Shown: positions 1-8,546, counted from the first letter of the stretch. The stretch is DNA of 34,533 nt from Gemmatimonadaceae bacterium (GCA_013816855.1 JACDDT010000022.1:1-34533); one strand, 5' to 3'. Notes: generated by a model from the letters alone, not told the origin. Program-made: numbers and translations.

Positions 1-96
1 GTGTGGAGCAAGGCCGACGCGGAGCCGAAGATGGCGGCGGATCACCGCGAGGGTGACATGGCGCCAACGAACGCGGCGAAGGGCCGGAAAGGCTGA
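1..96 (+). CDS. Possible 3' end of an upstream gene (partial, unidentified)
   Basis: The first reading frame is open from the window edge to a TGA at 94-96 and would encode the hydrophilic, Lys/Arg/Glu-rich tail of a protein. I do not recognise a family and cannot judge the rest of the gene. The other two forward frames are also short, so the frame choice is weak. The next gene starts about 40 bases later on the same strand. Confidence 0.25.
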   Translation: MWSKADAEPKMAADHREGDMAPTNAAKGRKG

Positions 97-135
97 GCCC
101 GAGCGATCGGACATCGAAGCAGGGGAGCTCAGGAC

Positions 136-201
136 ATGCGCAACACGAATGATCCCACCGATCTGTTGACCCGCGTGCGCGAGGCATTGTCCCGCTCGTG
201 A
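136..201 (+). CDS. Short 21-residue ORF overlapping the HD-GYP gene start
   Basis: An ATG preceded by an AGGGGAG Shine-Dalgarno-like stretch (121-127, about 8 bases away) opens a 21-codon frame. Its TGA overlaps the GTG start of the next gene as GTGA, the usual arrangement for translational coupling. The peptide part DPTDLLTRVREALSRS resembles the last helix of a response-regulator receiver domain (the segment after the conserved Lys-Pro). It may therefore be the remnant of a receiver gene, a coupling leader, or the tail of a frameshifted upstream gene. The frame is closed upstream at 94-96, so no longer protein is visible here. Confidence 0.35.
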   Translation: MRNTNDPTDLLTRVREALSRS

Positions 202-1322
202 CGACCGCCGCGTTTCCATCCAACTCAGATAACGAATCGGCGTTCCAACCACCTCCGCTCACGGGACGCGTTTTCGAGGCGTCTCTTCGGAACGCGCACA
301 TCGTCGTCGTTGACGACGAAGCCTCGGATCTTCTTCTGCTCGACAGGATGCTTCGCCGAGCTGGCGCAACGAACATCACTCTTGTTAGCGACCCCCGTAC
401 AGTTGAAAGCGTGTGCAGGGCGAAGCGCCCGGATCTTGTTCTGCTCGACATCCATATGCGAGAGCGTGACGGATTCGCTGTGCTCAAGGGTTTGGCCCCC
501 TGGTTCACCGCCGGAGAGCGGCTGCCGGTGTTGATGCTCACCGGCGACATGACCGCCGACGTCAAGCACAGGGCACTTTCGCTGGGAGCAAAGGATTTCG
601 TGCAGAAGCCGTTCGACGTTACCGAGTTCGTGCTTCGAATCGAAAACATGCTCCAGACAGGATTGCTTCATCGCCTGCTCACGGAACAGAACGCAACACT
701 CGAGTCGAAAGTCGCCGAGCGCACACGGGCTCTCGAGGAATCGCAGTTGGAAATTCTGGAAAGGCTATTGGGCGCCATCGAATCCAGGGACGGCGATACT
801 TTCCTCCACACCGACCGCGTTGGGATGCTTTCGGCGGAGCTCGGTCACGTGCTCGGCCTGCCGGCGGAGCAATGCGACTTGATCCGGAAAGCGGCGCCGC
901 TTCACGACATCGGTAAAGTCGGGATCCCCGACAGCATACTTCTCAATTCGGGGAAATTGACCGAGGCGGAGATGGACATTATGAAGACGCACCCGGTCAT
1001 CGGTGCGAAGATGCTGTCCGATGGCCGGTCGGAATTAGTGATTGTGGCGGAGCGGATTGCACGCAGCCACCACGAGCGCTGGGACGGCGGTGGCTATCCC
1101 GATCGCCTTGCCGGAGAAACCATTCCGGTCGAAGCCCGTCTCGTCGCGCTAGCGGATTTTTTCGACGCGGTGTCTCACGATCGGGTTTATCGGCCGGCTT
1201 GGCCGAAGGATAAGGTGCTTGCGGAGACTTCCCGCGAGCGGGGGCACCCCTTTGATCCGGCCGTGGTGGACGCGCTACCGGCTGCGCTGCGGGCTATTGA
1301 AAGAGAACCGGTCCGTAGCTGA
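198..1322 (+). CDS. Response regulator with HD-GYP phosphodiesterase domain
   Basis: 374 residues. An N-terminal receiver domain (about 33-150) has the acidic pair D39-D40, phospho-acceptor D84 in LVLLDIHM, T115 and K137. A short coiled linker (about 160-190) leads to a complete HD-GYP domain: H204, HD at 236-237 in PLHDIGKVGIPD, H265, HHE at 291-293 and GYP at 299-301 in HHERWDGGGYP. HD-GYP proteins of this layout (RpfG type) hydrolyse cyclic di-GMP to pGpG or GMP, using a metal centre held by these residues, and are switched by a sensor kinase. All metal-binding residues are present, so activity is expected. The protein has no signal peptide and is cytoplasmic. The GTG start at 198 overlaps the stop of a short ORF. 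No kinase or GGDEF gene is in the window; the partner may lie upstream. Confidence 0.93.
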   Translation: MTTAAFPSNSDNESAFQPPPLTGRVFEASLRNAHIVVVDDEASDLLLLDRMLRRAGATNITLVSDPRTVESVCRAKRPDLVLLDIHMRERDGFAVLKGLAPWFTAGERLPVLMLTGDMTADVKHRALSLGAKDFVQKPFDVTEFVLRIENMLQTGLLHRLLTEQNATLESKVAERTRALEESQLEILERLLGAIESRDGDTFLHTDRVGMLSAELGHVLGLPAEQCDLIRKAAPLHDIGKVGIPDSILLNSGKLTEAEMDIMKTHPVIGAKMLSDGRSELVIVAERIARSHHERWDGGGYPDRLAGETIPVEARLVALADFFDAVSHDRVYRPAWPKDKVLAETSRERGHPFDPAVVDALPAALRAIEREPVRS

Positions 1323-1355
1323 TGCCAGCGGCGCGTCGCCTTAATTCCCCGGCGA

Positions 1356-2426
1356 TTATTTCGTGGGAGCCGCTGCGGCAACGACCAGATCCGCAAACAT
1401 CGGTGTCGAACGTGCGATCGCGCGCTCCTCGTCATTCATCTCCGGAAGAATCTCGGCGAACAAGGGAGTGCTGAGGTAGCGCTCGCCGGTATCAGGCAGC
1501 ATGCAAAGAATCGTCGAGCCCTGCGGGGCCTCCTTGCCCATCTCAAGCGCGGCGGCGAATGAGGCGCCCCCCGATGTCCCGACAAAAATTCCCTCGCGCA
1601 GCGCAAGGTCGTGGCTGCAACGCATCGCATCGGGCCCGGACACCGTAAATACGCGGTGGACCAAACCAGCGTCAATGGCATCACCGGCAAGCTTGGGAAT
1701 GAAGTCTGGACTCCAGCCCTGTATCGGGTGCGGTTTCCAGGATGGATGCCGCGACGCCGGACTGCCGTCGGGTTTCCGCTCCTGCTTGGCGCCGCTGGAA
1801 ATCATCGCGGCGTCGCTCGGCTCCGCCAACACGATCTTCGTTTTCGGACGCTCTTTCGCGAGCACTCGCCCCACGCCCTTGAGCGTACCACCGGTTCCGA
1901 ATCCGGTTACCCAGTAGTCGAGCTCCTCTCCCGGAAAATCGGCGAGAATCTCCTGCGCCGTCGTTCGCGAGTGCATGTCGGCGTTCGCCTCGTTCTCGAA
2001 TTGCCGGGTGAGAAACCAACCGTGCGCGTTGGCGAGCTCCACTGCTTTCTGAACCATGCCCGTTCCGCCCGCAGGCGCCGGCGTGAGAATCACCTTCGCG
2101 CCGAGGAAACGCATAAGTCGCCTGCGCTCGACGCTGAACGATTCGGCCATCGTCACCGCGAGCGGATAGCCCTTCGCCGCGCAAACCATGGCGAGCCCGA
2201 TGCCGGTGTTTCCGCTGGTGGCTTCGACCACCGTTTGACCCGAAGTGAGCGCACCGCGCTTCTCGGCATCCTCGATCACTCCAAGGGCGAGGCGATCCTT
2301 GACTGAGCCGAGCGGGTTGAACGCCTCGATCTTGACGAAGAGGTTGATCCCCGCGGGCGCGAGTTTGTTGATTCTGACGACAGGAGTGTTACCGATCGTC
2401 TCGAGTATGCTGGCGAATCGAGTCAT
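1356..2426 (-). CDS. cysK: Cysteine synthase (O-acetylserine sulfhydrylase)
   Basis: About 356 residues of a PLP-dependent fold-type II enzyme making L-cysteine from O-acetylserine and sulfide in the cytoplasm. From the chosen start (MTRFASILETIGNTPVV, the usual CysK opening) the PLP lysine is K43 in NPLGSVKDR. The substrate loop is TSGNTG at 70-75, the PLP phosphate-binding loop is GTGGTLKG at 177-184, and the C-terminal GTSGGA binds the cofactor ring. A start two codons earlier (2432) is equally possible, and the frame stays open to 2492, but the extra residues do not look like family sequence and no clear Shine-Dalgarno decides. It lies 122 bases downstream of the multicopper oxidase on the same strand and converges on the HD-GYP gene. 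Cystathionine beta-synthase-type activity cannot be excluded, but no CBS domain is present. Confidence 0.93.
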   Translation of the reverse strand: MTRFASILETIGNTPVVRINKLAPAGINLFVKIEAFNPLGSVKDRLALGVIEDAEKRGALTSGQTVVEATSGNTGIGLAMVCAAKGYPLAVTMAESFSVERRRLMRFLGAKVILTPAPAGGTGMVQKAVELANAHGWFLTRQFENEANADMHSRTTAQEILADFPGEELDYWVTGFGTGGTLKGVGRVLAKERPKTKIVLAEPSDAAMISSGAKQERKPDGSPASRHPSWKPHPIQGWSPDFIPKLAGDAIDAGLVHRVFTVSGPDAMRCSHDLALREGIFVGTSGGASFAAALEMGKEAPQGSTILCMLPDTGERYLSTPLFAEILPEMNDEERAIARSTPMFADLVVAAAAPTK

Positions 2427-2548
2427 TTGCATCAGGCACGGAATAATTGAATGGGCATCGCGGGTAACTCCCGCAGTGGCGCAACCATTCATTCAAAATA
2501 ATCAGCTCGGCCACTCGCTCTCTGCGCATCCTGCCGTCTTGAGTGCCG

Positions 2549-4423
2549 CTACTTTACTTCGATCGGATACGAATTCAACGTCGGCGGTACGTTGCGTCGC
2601 GTGGTGATGACCTCGAGCGTCAGGGCTCCCGGTTTGGACGGGGTGAACTCGAAATCGTAGGTCTCGCCCGGGTTCACGATCAGACGGGCCGGACGAACGG
2701 TCGCCTGAGAAGCCGGCAATGTCGCGCCATCTTTCGCGAATGCGCGCCAGAATTGCACCGTGGTATCCGAGAGCAGCCGCACGACTTTGGCGTCGCTGGG
2801 CGCGATGCCGATGAGCCGCAGCCGATAAGTTCTTCCCGTTCTGAAATCGAATCGCGCATGGAAGCTGCCATTAAGCATCGGGACCGCATCAGGCTTCGGG
2901 CCACCCGCGGCGAAAAGCAGAACGCGATCAACATCAGGGTTCCATTTCGTTCCGGGCTCTAGAACAATGAGCGGACCGTACAATCCCGATGAGAGCTGTT
3001 TATCCTCATCGCTATGCGTGTGGTAGATGAATGTCCCCGCCCGGTCTGGAGTGAATTTCACGACGAAGGATTTCCCCGGTGCGATTGCGGGCGCGATGTG
3101 CGATCCCGACCCCGACCAGTCGCCGACGCCGTCGTAGTAGCTCTCGAGTTCGATGCCATGCCAATGGATCGACGCCATGTCCGACGTGCGGTTGTACACT
3201 GTGATCTCGGCGGGAACTCCGCGCGTTAGAATGATCGGTGATCCGGGAAGGCGCAGCGAATCGAGAGCGGGCGGTTTGAGCCCCTCCTGCAAGACGAATG
3301 AAAACCCCGGGCTCGCGCCGAAATAGTAATCCCGTCGATTGATGAAGAGCTTCAGCTTCTGCGGCGCTATAGTGCTAACCCGCGCGGGGGCCGCGTTTCT
3401 CGACGGGCGCACAGTGATGCCCATCACCAATCCCGCCATTTGATCGTAGGTATGATTGTGCATGCCGTGATTGAGGTCCCGCCGAATCACGTCGACGTCG
3501 CCCAGCCGCTGATCGGCCGAGACGTGGTGGATGATGTGGCAATGGAAAACCCAATTGCCGGGCCGGTTGGGAAGCCATGCGAGAGCCATGGTTGAACCGG
3601 GTTCCATGAACTCCGTGACCGCGAGACGTTGGTGGGCCGGCAAGTAGATGCTGTCGCGATCGGCGTCACCGCGGCTGAGGATGCGGTAGTAAAAACCGTG
3701 GAGATGCATCGGGTGCGGCGCGGTCGAGGCGTTGATCACACGCCAAAAGACGGAGTCACCCAGGTTGTACGTAAGCCGCTCGGTATACGGCCAGGAGCGG
3801 CCGTTCACCAGCATGTGAGTCTGGACCGACCGTCGGGGGCGCGTGGAGTCGGAAAGGTCGCCCCAGACAGTGATCACCATGATCCGATCCGCCCGTTTGT
3901 CGCCGGGAGGATCGACGATGAGGGCGCCCGCGAGTTGGCCGTCATTCCAGAAGCCGGCGCCGGCGCGGTCTCCATCGGTTCGCCCCCAGTAGTAGTAGGT
4001 CCCCGGAGTCATCGGAGTGAAGCTCACTTCCCTCGTCGCGCCCGGAGCGAGATCGATGGAGTCGAGCCCCGGCCTTGCCGACAGGCCTCGGACTCGCAGG
4101 CTCTTCGGAAGAGAGTTACGAAGAGTGACATGCACCGGAGTGCCGGCGATAACGCGAAGAAGCGGCCCGGGAGCCTGAAGCGGTTTCCCCTCCTCACTGA
4201 AAGCGAAAACCGTCAGTGCTGGATTGTGCTCACCCTCTGGGTACAACTCGCCGACCTTGGCCTCGAGGCGGACGTTGAGAACGCCGTTCGTAATTGCTCC
4301 CGCCGCCGTGCGGTTATCGTTGGATTCGATGGACAGCGCAGAGGACGCGGCGGTCGGAGCGGACGCGGGGAACCCAAGCGCGACAGGGAGCGCGACAAGA
4401 GCGGCGATGTTCAACACGCGCAT
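2549..4423 (-). CDS. Four-domain multicopper oxidase, exported
   Basis: 624 residues from the chosen ATG, which gives a good signal peptide (hydrophobic stretch 3-17, then FPASA). In-frame starts at 4471 and 4513 would put extra residues before it. Four cupredoxin-like units can be read. Unit 1 (about 50-175) lacks ligands: RVRG stands where HWHG is expected and YYWGR where HSH is expected. Unit 2 (about 180-340) carries HPMHLHG at 237-243 and HCHIIHH at 294-300, normally the C-terminal motifs. Unit 3 (about 355-495) carries HWHG at 420-423 and HTH at 468-470, normally the N-terminal motifs. Unit 4 (about 500-624) has no ligands. One complete type 1 plus trinuclear copper set is therefore present, in reversed order. 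A Met/His-rich stretch (HGMHNHTYDQM, 319-329) links units 2 and 3. A paralogue lies at 6546-8471. Substrate unknown (laccase-like or metal oxidase). Confidence 0.88.
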   Translation of the reverse strand: MRVLNIAALVALPVALGFPASAPTAASSALSIESNDNRTAAGAITNGVLNVRLEAKVGELYPEGEHNPALTVFAFSEEGKPLQAPGPLLRVIAGTPVHVTLRNSLPKSLRVRGLSARPGLDSIDLAPGATREVSFTPMTPGTYYYWGRTDGDRAGAGFWNDGQLAGALIVDPPGDKRADRIMVITVWGDLSDSTRPRRSVQTHMLVNGRSWPYTERLTYNLGDSVFWRVINASTAPHPMHLHGFYYRILSRGDADRDSIYLPAHQRLAVTEFMEPGSTMALAWLPNRPGNWVFHCHIIHHVSADQRLGDVDVIRRDLNHGMHNHTYDQMAGLVMGITVRPSRNAAPARVSTIAPQKLKLFINRRDYYFGASPGFSFVLQEGLKPPALDSLRLPGSPIILTRGVPAEITVYNRTSDMASIHWHGIELESYYDGVGDWSGSGSHIAPAIAPGKSFVVKFTPDRAGTFIYHTHSDEDKQLSSGLYGPLIVLEPGTKWNPDVDRVLLFAAGGPKPDAVPMLNGSFHARFDFRTGRTYRLRLIGIAPSDAKVVRLLSDTTVQFWRAFAKDGATLPASQATVRPARLIVNPGETYDFEFTPSKPGALTLEVITTRRNVPPTLNSYPIEVK

Positions 4424-4767
4424 GCGGTGGCTTTCGGAGAGTGCAGCCCGAAGCGTTTCGAAGGTTGCCATTGGCTTCCAACATACGGGAGAATTTGGAA
4501 TACGCCAACGCATTGCAGGGTTACTTGGATCGTTGGCTTGCGAAATCGGAGCAGCGGCTTATCGCTCACGGGGTCGCTGTAGTGGGTCTCGCTTCAGGTG
4601 TCGGTTCAGCTGTCACACCTCTGCTGGCGCGCGGCTTGCAGTTTTTCGCAGCGGCTAGCAAATTTTTCGCAAGGCGTGCCGCGAGCGGCGGCGCGACCAG
4701 GTCGCAGACCGCCGCCCGACTCGGACGCAAGGTCTGATTCCACGATCCGCTCCGGGAGATCGACTAA
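4424..4767. other. Divergent intergenic region between multicopper oxidase and S8 protease
   Basis: 344 bases that must hold the promoters of both divergent genes. I see no convincing -35/-10 pair. TTTTTCGCA occurs twice about 25 bases apart (within 4635-4680), a possible operator or chance repeat. A short forward ORF crosses the region and is listed separately. A GGGAG Shine-Dalgarno (4754-4758) serves the protease. Confidence 0.5.
4495..4737 (+). CDS. Possible small membrane-associated protein, unknown function
   Basis: An 80-residue frame starts at a TTG with GGGAG (4487-4491) just upstream and stops 30 bases before the S8 protease. The product would have a charged N-terminal helix (about 1-25), a hydrophobic Gly/Ala/Val segment (about 26-55, including GVAVVGLASGVGSAV) and a basic Arg/Lys-rich tail. 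That composition is more protein-like than the usual GC-driven shadow frames, and it would be co-directional with the protease. The frame is open further upstream to 4294 but there overlaps the oppositely oriented oxidase. I do not recognise a family. It may be spurious. Confidence 0.3.
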   Translation: MEYANALQGYLDRWLAKSEQRLIAHGVAVVGLASGVGSAVTPLLARGLQFFAAASKFFARRAASGGATRSQTAARLGRKV

Positions 4768-6231
4768 ATGTTCAGGAAGAATCTCGCCACAGCAGCCCTG
4801 GTGGTACTTTCGCTTGCCTGCGCCGACGCGTCCTCGGGTCCACCGCTGTTCCCCGGCTCGGCAACGGCCAACGTTACTTCCGATCCGGCCCTCGCAGGCG
4901 CTCTCGCGACAGCTTCGCCCACCGCGCTGCTCGATGTCATCGTGACGTACAATGACTCGGTCACTACCAACGATGCGGTCGCCAACTCGCTGCTTGGACT
5001 CGGCGCCGGAGTAATCGGGTTCGAGAATCTCCCGGTGGTCGCCGCGCGCGCTAATCCCGCGCAGATCGCTTCAATGCAGACGGTGAGTGGTGTCGAAGGC
5101 GTCTACCTTAATAGGCAGCTTCAATATCTCCTCGCCGAGAGCATCCCGGCAATTCACGCCGACGCTGTTCACGTCGCGGGTATCACGGGGAAGGGGATTG
5201 GTGTCGCCATTCTGGATAGCGGCGTAGACGGACTTTACAACCAGGACCTCACCTATCCGTCGCACACTGTGGCGAACGTGAAATACCTCGCCAATCTCGC
5301 TGACATCTACACGAATCCGGGCAGCATCGACAAGTCTCTTAAGAAGGGCGCCTCGGTGTTTGTCGAAAATCTTGCGAACACCGAGTCGTCGATGGGCCAC
5401 GGCACCCACGTCGCTGGAATCGTCGCCGCCACGGGAGCGAGCTCCGGCGGCAAGTACATTGGCGTTGCCCCGGGCGCGAATATTGTCGGGATCGCCGCGG
5501 GCGAAGGGCCGGCCATCTTCTGGGCGTTGGCCGGTTTCGATTACATCATCTCGCACCGCGATGCGTACAACATCAAGGTCGTCAACAACTCGTGGGGATC
5601 TGATGGCGCCTACGATGCCAAGGATCCGATCAACAAGGCGACAAAAAAGGTTCACGACGCCGGGATAACCGTTGTCTTCGCCGCCGGTAACTCGGGTCCC
5701 GCGCAGAACACAATGAACCCGTACAGCGTCGCTCCCTGGGTAATCAGCGTCGCCGCAGGTTGCAAGATAGGAGTCATTGATCCCACTAATTCAGCCGCTC
5801 ACTGCGTCGACGGAAACGGGCGCGGTGTGATCGGCGATTTCTCCTCGCGTGGCGTTCCGGGCGATCCGCTGCTCCATCCGGACATCACCGCCCCCGGGGT
5901 TCACGTCGTATCCACTCGCGCATCCACCGGCACCATTCTGAACGCGCTCGACCTCAATCACGACGCCCGGGTGTGCAATATCAGTCTCACCAACCAGGCG
6001 TACTACACCTGCGCGTCCGGCACGTCGATGGCGTCGCCGCACGTTACCGGTGTCGTCGCGCTGATGCAGGAAGCAGCCGGCGGAAAATTGAGTCCGGACC
6101 GGGTGCTTGCAGTGCTTCGTGCCTCGGCCAAGCCACTTGCCGGGTTCGGGGAATGGGAAGCAGGCGCCGGCTACCTCGACGCGCTCGCCGCCGTCAACTG
6201 CATCAAGAACAATTATGCGTGTCTGAAATAA
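4768..6231 (+). CDS. S8 family (subtilisin-like) serine protease, predicted lipoprotein
   Basis: 487 residues. The N-terminus is a lipoprotein signal with lipobox LSLAC (Cys18), so the mature enzyme is probably lipid-anchored outside the cytoplasm. An inhibitor I9-like propeptide spans about 55-118 (LLDVIVTYND start). The peptidase domain follows with catalytic D150 (ILDSGVDG), H211 (GHGTHVAG), oxyanion N308 (AAGNSG) and S420 (SGTSMASPH), so it should be active. Two Cys pairs late in the protein may form disulfides. The start is supported by GGGAG nine bases upstream. It has its own strong terminator and sits between two paralogous multicopper oxidases. No specific substrate can be inferred. 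Confidence 0.93.
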   Translation: MFRKNLATAALVVLSLACADASSGPPLFPGSATANVTSDPALAGALATASPTALLDVIVTYNDSVTTNDAVANSLLGLGAGVIGFENLPVVAARANPAQIASMQTVSGVEGVYLNRQLQYLLAESIPAIHADAVHVAGITGKGIGVAILDSGVDGLYNQDLTYPSHTVANVKYLANLADIYTNPGSIDKSLKKGASVFVENLANTESSMGHGTHVAGIVAATGASSGGKYIGVAPGANIVGIAAGEGPAIFWALAGFDYIISHRDAYNIKVVNNSWGSDGAYDAKDPINKATKKVHDAGITVVFAAGNSGPAQNTMNPYSVAPWVISVAAGCKIGVIDPTNSAAHCVDGNGRGVIGDFSSRGVPGDPLLHPDITAPGVHVVSTRASTGTILNALDLNHDARVCNISLTNQAYYTCASGTSMASPHVTGVVALMQEAAGGKLSPDRVLAVLRASAKPLAGFGEWEAGAGYLDALAAVNCIKNNYACLK

Positions 6232-6291
6232 TGCCGCACCCGGCACGCAGCTGCCGAAGACTCGCGCACGTCCGATAAGTTCCTTAATAAG

Positions 6292-6325
6292 AAAGAGGGC
6301 TCCGACAACTCGGAGCCCTCTTTTG
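6292..6325 (+). terminator. Rho-independent terminator of the S8 protease gene
   Basis: A 14-bp perfect stem (6292-6305 with 6310-6323) has the loop CAAC and runs into TTTT. The core GAGGGCTCC/GGAGCCCTC recurs in the hairpins at 10730 and 16128. Confidence 0.9.
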
Positions 6326-6545
6326 CGTTTAATACGATCATCGTTGCTTCACGAGAAAGCGTACGCTGAGTTTGAATTCTGCCCCGTCCCCAAGAGAAAC
6401 TCGAAGGATATGCGTAGAGCACAAACCAGCTGACAGGATGGCGAGAGCTGGGCAGATCACCAGAGCAAACGGTATCTTTGAATCGCGCGCGCAGGGAGAG
6501 CGCATCACCGCAGTGACAAACGTCGTACACAGCGATCGGGAATTC

Positions 6546-8471
6546 ATGAGCGGTAAACCGGTTTTCGTCGGCACTGCCTGGTATGCGCGCACGGGCGCGC
6601 TGATTCTTCTGGTCGCCGCAGTGGGGGCGACGACTTCACCCCATCTTCCCATCCAAGGAGACGATGCCTCACCTCTCCCGCTCGTTCACGCAAACGACAA
6701 TCGGATCGCAGCCGGCACGCGCACCGGCGACACACTTGCACTAAACCTTGTCGTGAGGATGGCTGACTGGCGCCCCGAGTCGGATTCCGGACCGTCCGTG
6801 GCCGTGGCCGCCTTCGCGGAAGAGGGCAAGGAGCCGCAGATTCCGGCGCCGCTAATACGCACGCGCGAAGGCACGACCATCGTCGCGTCGGTGCGGAATG
6901 CTCTCAGCGATTCCACCATTGGCATCATCGGCCTCGGCAGTCGTCCCTCCCCGAAGAGAGACACGCTCTTCCTCCGCCCCGGCGAGACGAAGCTCATTCG
7001 TTTCGCGGCCGGCGCGGCCGGCACCTATCTCTACCGCGCTGTCATAGGCATGCACGCTCCGGACGACCCACTGCACGAGCGGGAGCAAGCCGCTGGAGCG
7101 CTCGTCGTCGATCCGCGCGCCGGCTCGCCCGCCGACCGGATTTTTGTGATCAACATTTGGGGGGACCAGAAGGATTCCGCCACATACAGCAATGCGTTGG
7201 CGATCAACGGCCGGTCGTGGCCCTGGACGGAGCGGCTCCACACGACGGTGGGCGACACCGTGCGCTGGCGGGTGGTGAATGCCTCCGATCGGCCGCACCC
7301 GATGCATCTCCACGGCGCGTACTTCCGCGTGAACAGCAAAGGAGACGCCTTCAGCGATACGCTCTACGCCGCAGCGCGTCGGCGCCTCGCTGTGACGGAA
7401 GTCTTGAACGAAGAGCGGACTATGCTCATCGAGTGGTCACCGGTGCGTCCCGGCCGCTGGCTTTTTCACTGCCACATCGCGTTTCACGTGATTCCAAGCG
7501 GTGCCCGACTCGTGCCGAGCATCCATGACGGTCACGACGAGGCTTCGAGTAGTCCCCTCGAACACATGGCCGGTCTTGCTCTCGGCATCGAGGCCAGGCG
7601 CGACCCCCGTGCGCATGAGCCAGGTCGCGCGAACCCCCGCTTGTTAAATCTTTACGTGCAGGAAGGCGCGCAGCGAGGGCGCTCTCGGCGCGCGCTTGGT
7701 TTCGTGCTGCAGGAGGGTCGCTCACCGCCCGCTCCCGACTCTGTATTGATTCCCGGATCTATGCTCGTGCTTACACGGAATCAGCCAACCGACGTGCTGG
7801 TCCACAATCGTATCGGCGAGGCCACCGCAATCCACTGGCACGGGCTCGAGCTGGAAAGCTTCTCGGACGGAGTTTCGGGGTGGAGCGGCACGGGCAACAG
7901 GATGGCGCCCGCGATCGCACCAGGGTTCACATTTCTCGCCCATCTCTCGATGCCGAGGGCGGGCACCTTTATCTACCACACCCACCTGCGCGACCTCGGG
8001 CAGCTCACGGCAGGGTTGTACGGCGCGATCGTGGTGCTGGAGAAGGGGCAGCGGTTCGACCCGCGGACGGACCATGTGATCATCTCGGGCTGGGATTGGG
8101 AATGGGACTGCTGTTCGGAGAAGGGTGTTCACGTGCTTGTGAACGGAGACTCGGTCGCTTCGCCAATGATAGGCATGCGTGTCGGCGAGGCGCACCGCTT
8201 TCGCTTCGTAAACATCAGCCCGGCGGGCCGTCTCGATTACTCGCTCCGCCGGGATACCACGCTCGTCGCGTGGCGGGCGCTCGCTAAGGACGGAGCCAAC
8301 CTGCCGGTCAGCCAGGCAACGATGCAGCCCGCCAAAGTCACAGTGGCTGTTGGGGAGACGTACGATTTCGAGTTCAAGCCGACCGAGCCCGGCGAGTACA
8401 CACTTTCGGCGCCAGTCGGGGGTTCCGGCCCGAAGAAAGTGACGTGGGGGCGGCGCATCCTGGTTCATTGA
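6546..8471 (+). CDS. Four-domain multicopper oxidase, exported (paralogue)
   Basis: 641 residues from the ATG at 6546, chosen because a signal-anchor-like hydrophobic stretch (about 16-29) follows it; the frame is open back to 6372. It has the same plan as the oxidase at 2549-4423. Unit 1 (about 60-190) has no copper ligands. Unit 2 has HPMHLHG at 251-257 and HCHIAFH at 308-314. A His-containing linker (SIHDGHDE...HMAGL) follows, then unit 3 with HWHG at 430-433 and HTH at 478-480. Unit 4 (about 500-641) has no copper ligands. One complete copper set is thus present, with the usual C-terminal motifs preceding the usual N-terminal ones. Shared phrases such as GGLVL/MAGL, FVLQEG, APAIAPG and WRA-AKDGA-LP-SQAT show clear common descent. 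A terminator follows the stop. Substrate unknown. Confidence 0.88.
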   Translation: MSGKPVFVGTAWYARTGALILLVAAVGATTSPHLPIQGDDASPLPLVHANDNRIAAGTRTGDTLALNLVVRMADWRPESDSGPSVAVAAFAEEGKEPQIPAPLIRTREGTTIVASVRNALSDSTIGIIGLGSRPSPKRDTLFLRPGETKLIRFAAGAAGTYLYRAVIGMHAPDDPLHEREQAAGALVVDPRAGSPADRIFVINIWGDQKDSATYSNALAINGRSWPWTERLHTTVGDTVRWRVVNASDRPHPMHLHGAYFRVNSKGDAFSDTLYAAARRRLAVTEVLNEERTMLIEWSPVRPGRWLFHCHIAFHVIPSGARLVPSIHDGHDEASSSPLEHMAGLALGIEARRDPRAHEPGRANPRLLNLYVQEGAQRGRSRRALGFVLQEGRSPPAPDSVLIPGSMLVLTRNQPTDVLVHNRIGEATAIHWHGLELESFSDGVSGWSGTGNRMAPAIAPGFTFLAHLSMPRAGTFIYHTHLRDLGQLTAGLYGAIVVLEKGQRFDPRTDHVIISGWDWEWDCCSEKGVHVLVNGDSVASPMIGMRVGEAHRFRFVNISPAGRLDYSLRRDTTLVAWRALAKDGANLPVSQATMQPAKVTVAVGETYDFEFKPTEPGEYTLSAPVGGSGPKKVTWGRRILVH

Positions 8472-8511
8472 GTGGACCGACGTGCGGCTGCACCGTTCAT
8501 TGCGTATTCAG

Positions 8512-8546
8512 ATCCCGTCGCACCCCGTGGCGGGATTTCTTTTTGC
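8512..8546 (+). terminator. Probable terminator after the second multicopper oxidase
   Basis: ATCCCG and CGGGAT form the outer stem (8512-8517 with about 8531-8536), with an inner CAC/GTG pairing. The hairpin is followed by TTCTTTTT. It lies between the oxidase stop and the preferred start of the next gene, which argues against the GTG at 8472 being the real start of that gene. Confidence 0.65.

Noticed and set aside
1611-2306. 231-codon forward frame inside cysK
   Set aside because: Antisense to a conserved enzyme and without recognisable domain features.
2427-2548. Stem GCGGG/CCCGC between the first oxidase and cysK as a terminator
   Set aside because: Short stem and no T run on the minus strand.
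3629-4582. 317-codon forward frame antisense to the first multicopper oxidase
   Set aside because: High-GC shadow frame; the oxidase on the other strand has complete motifs, and this product is Arg-rich without a recognisable domain.
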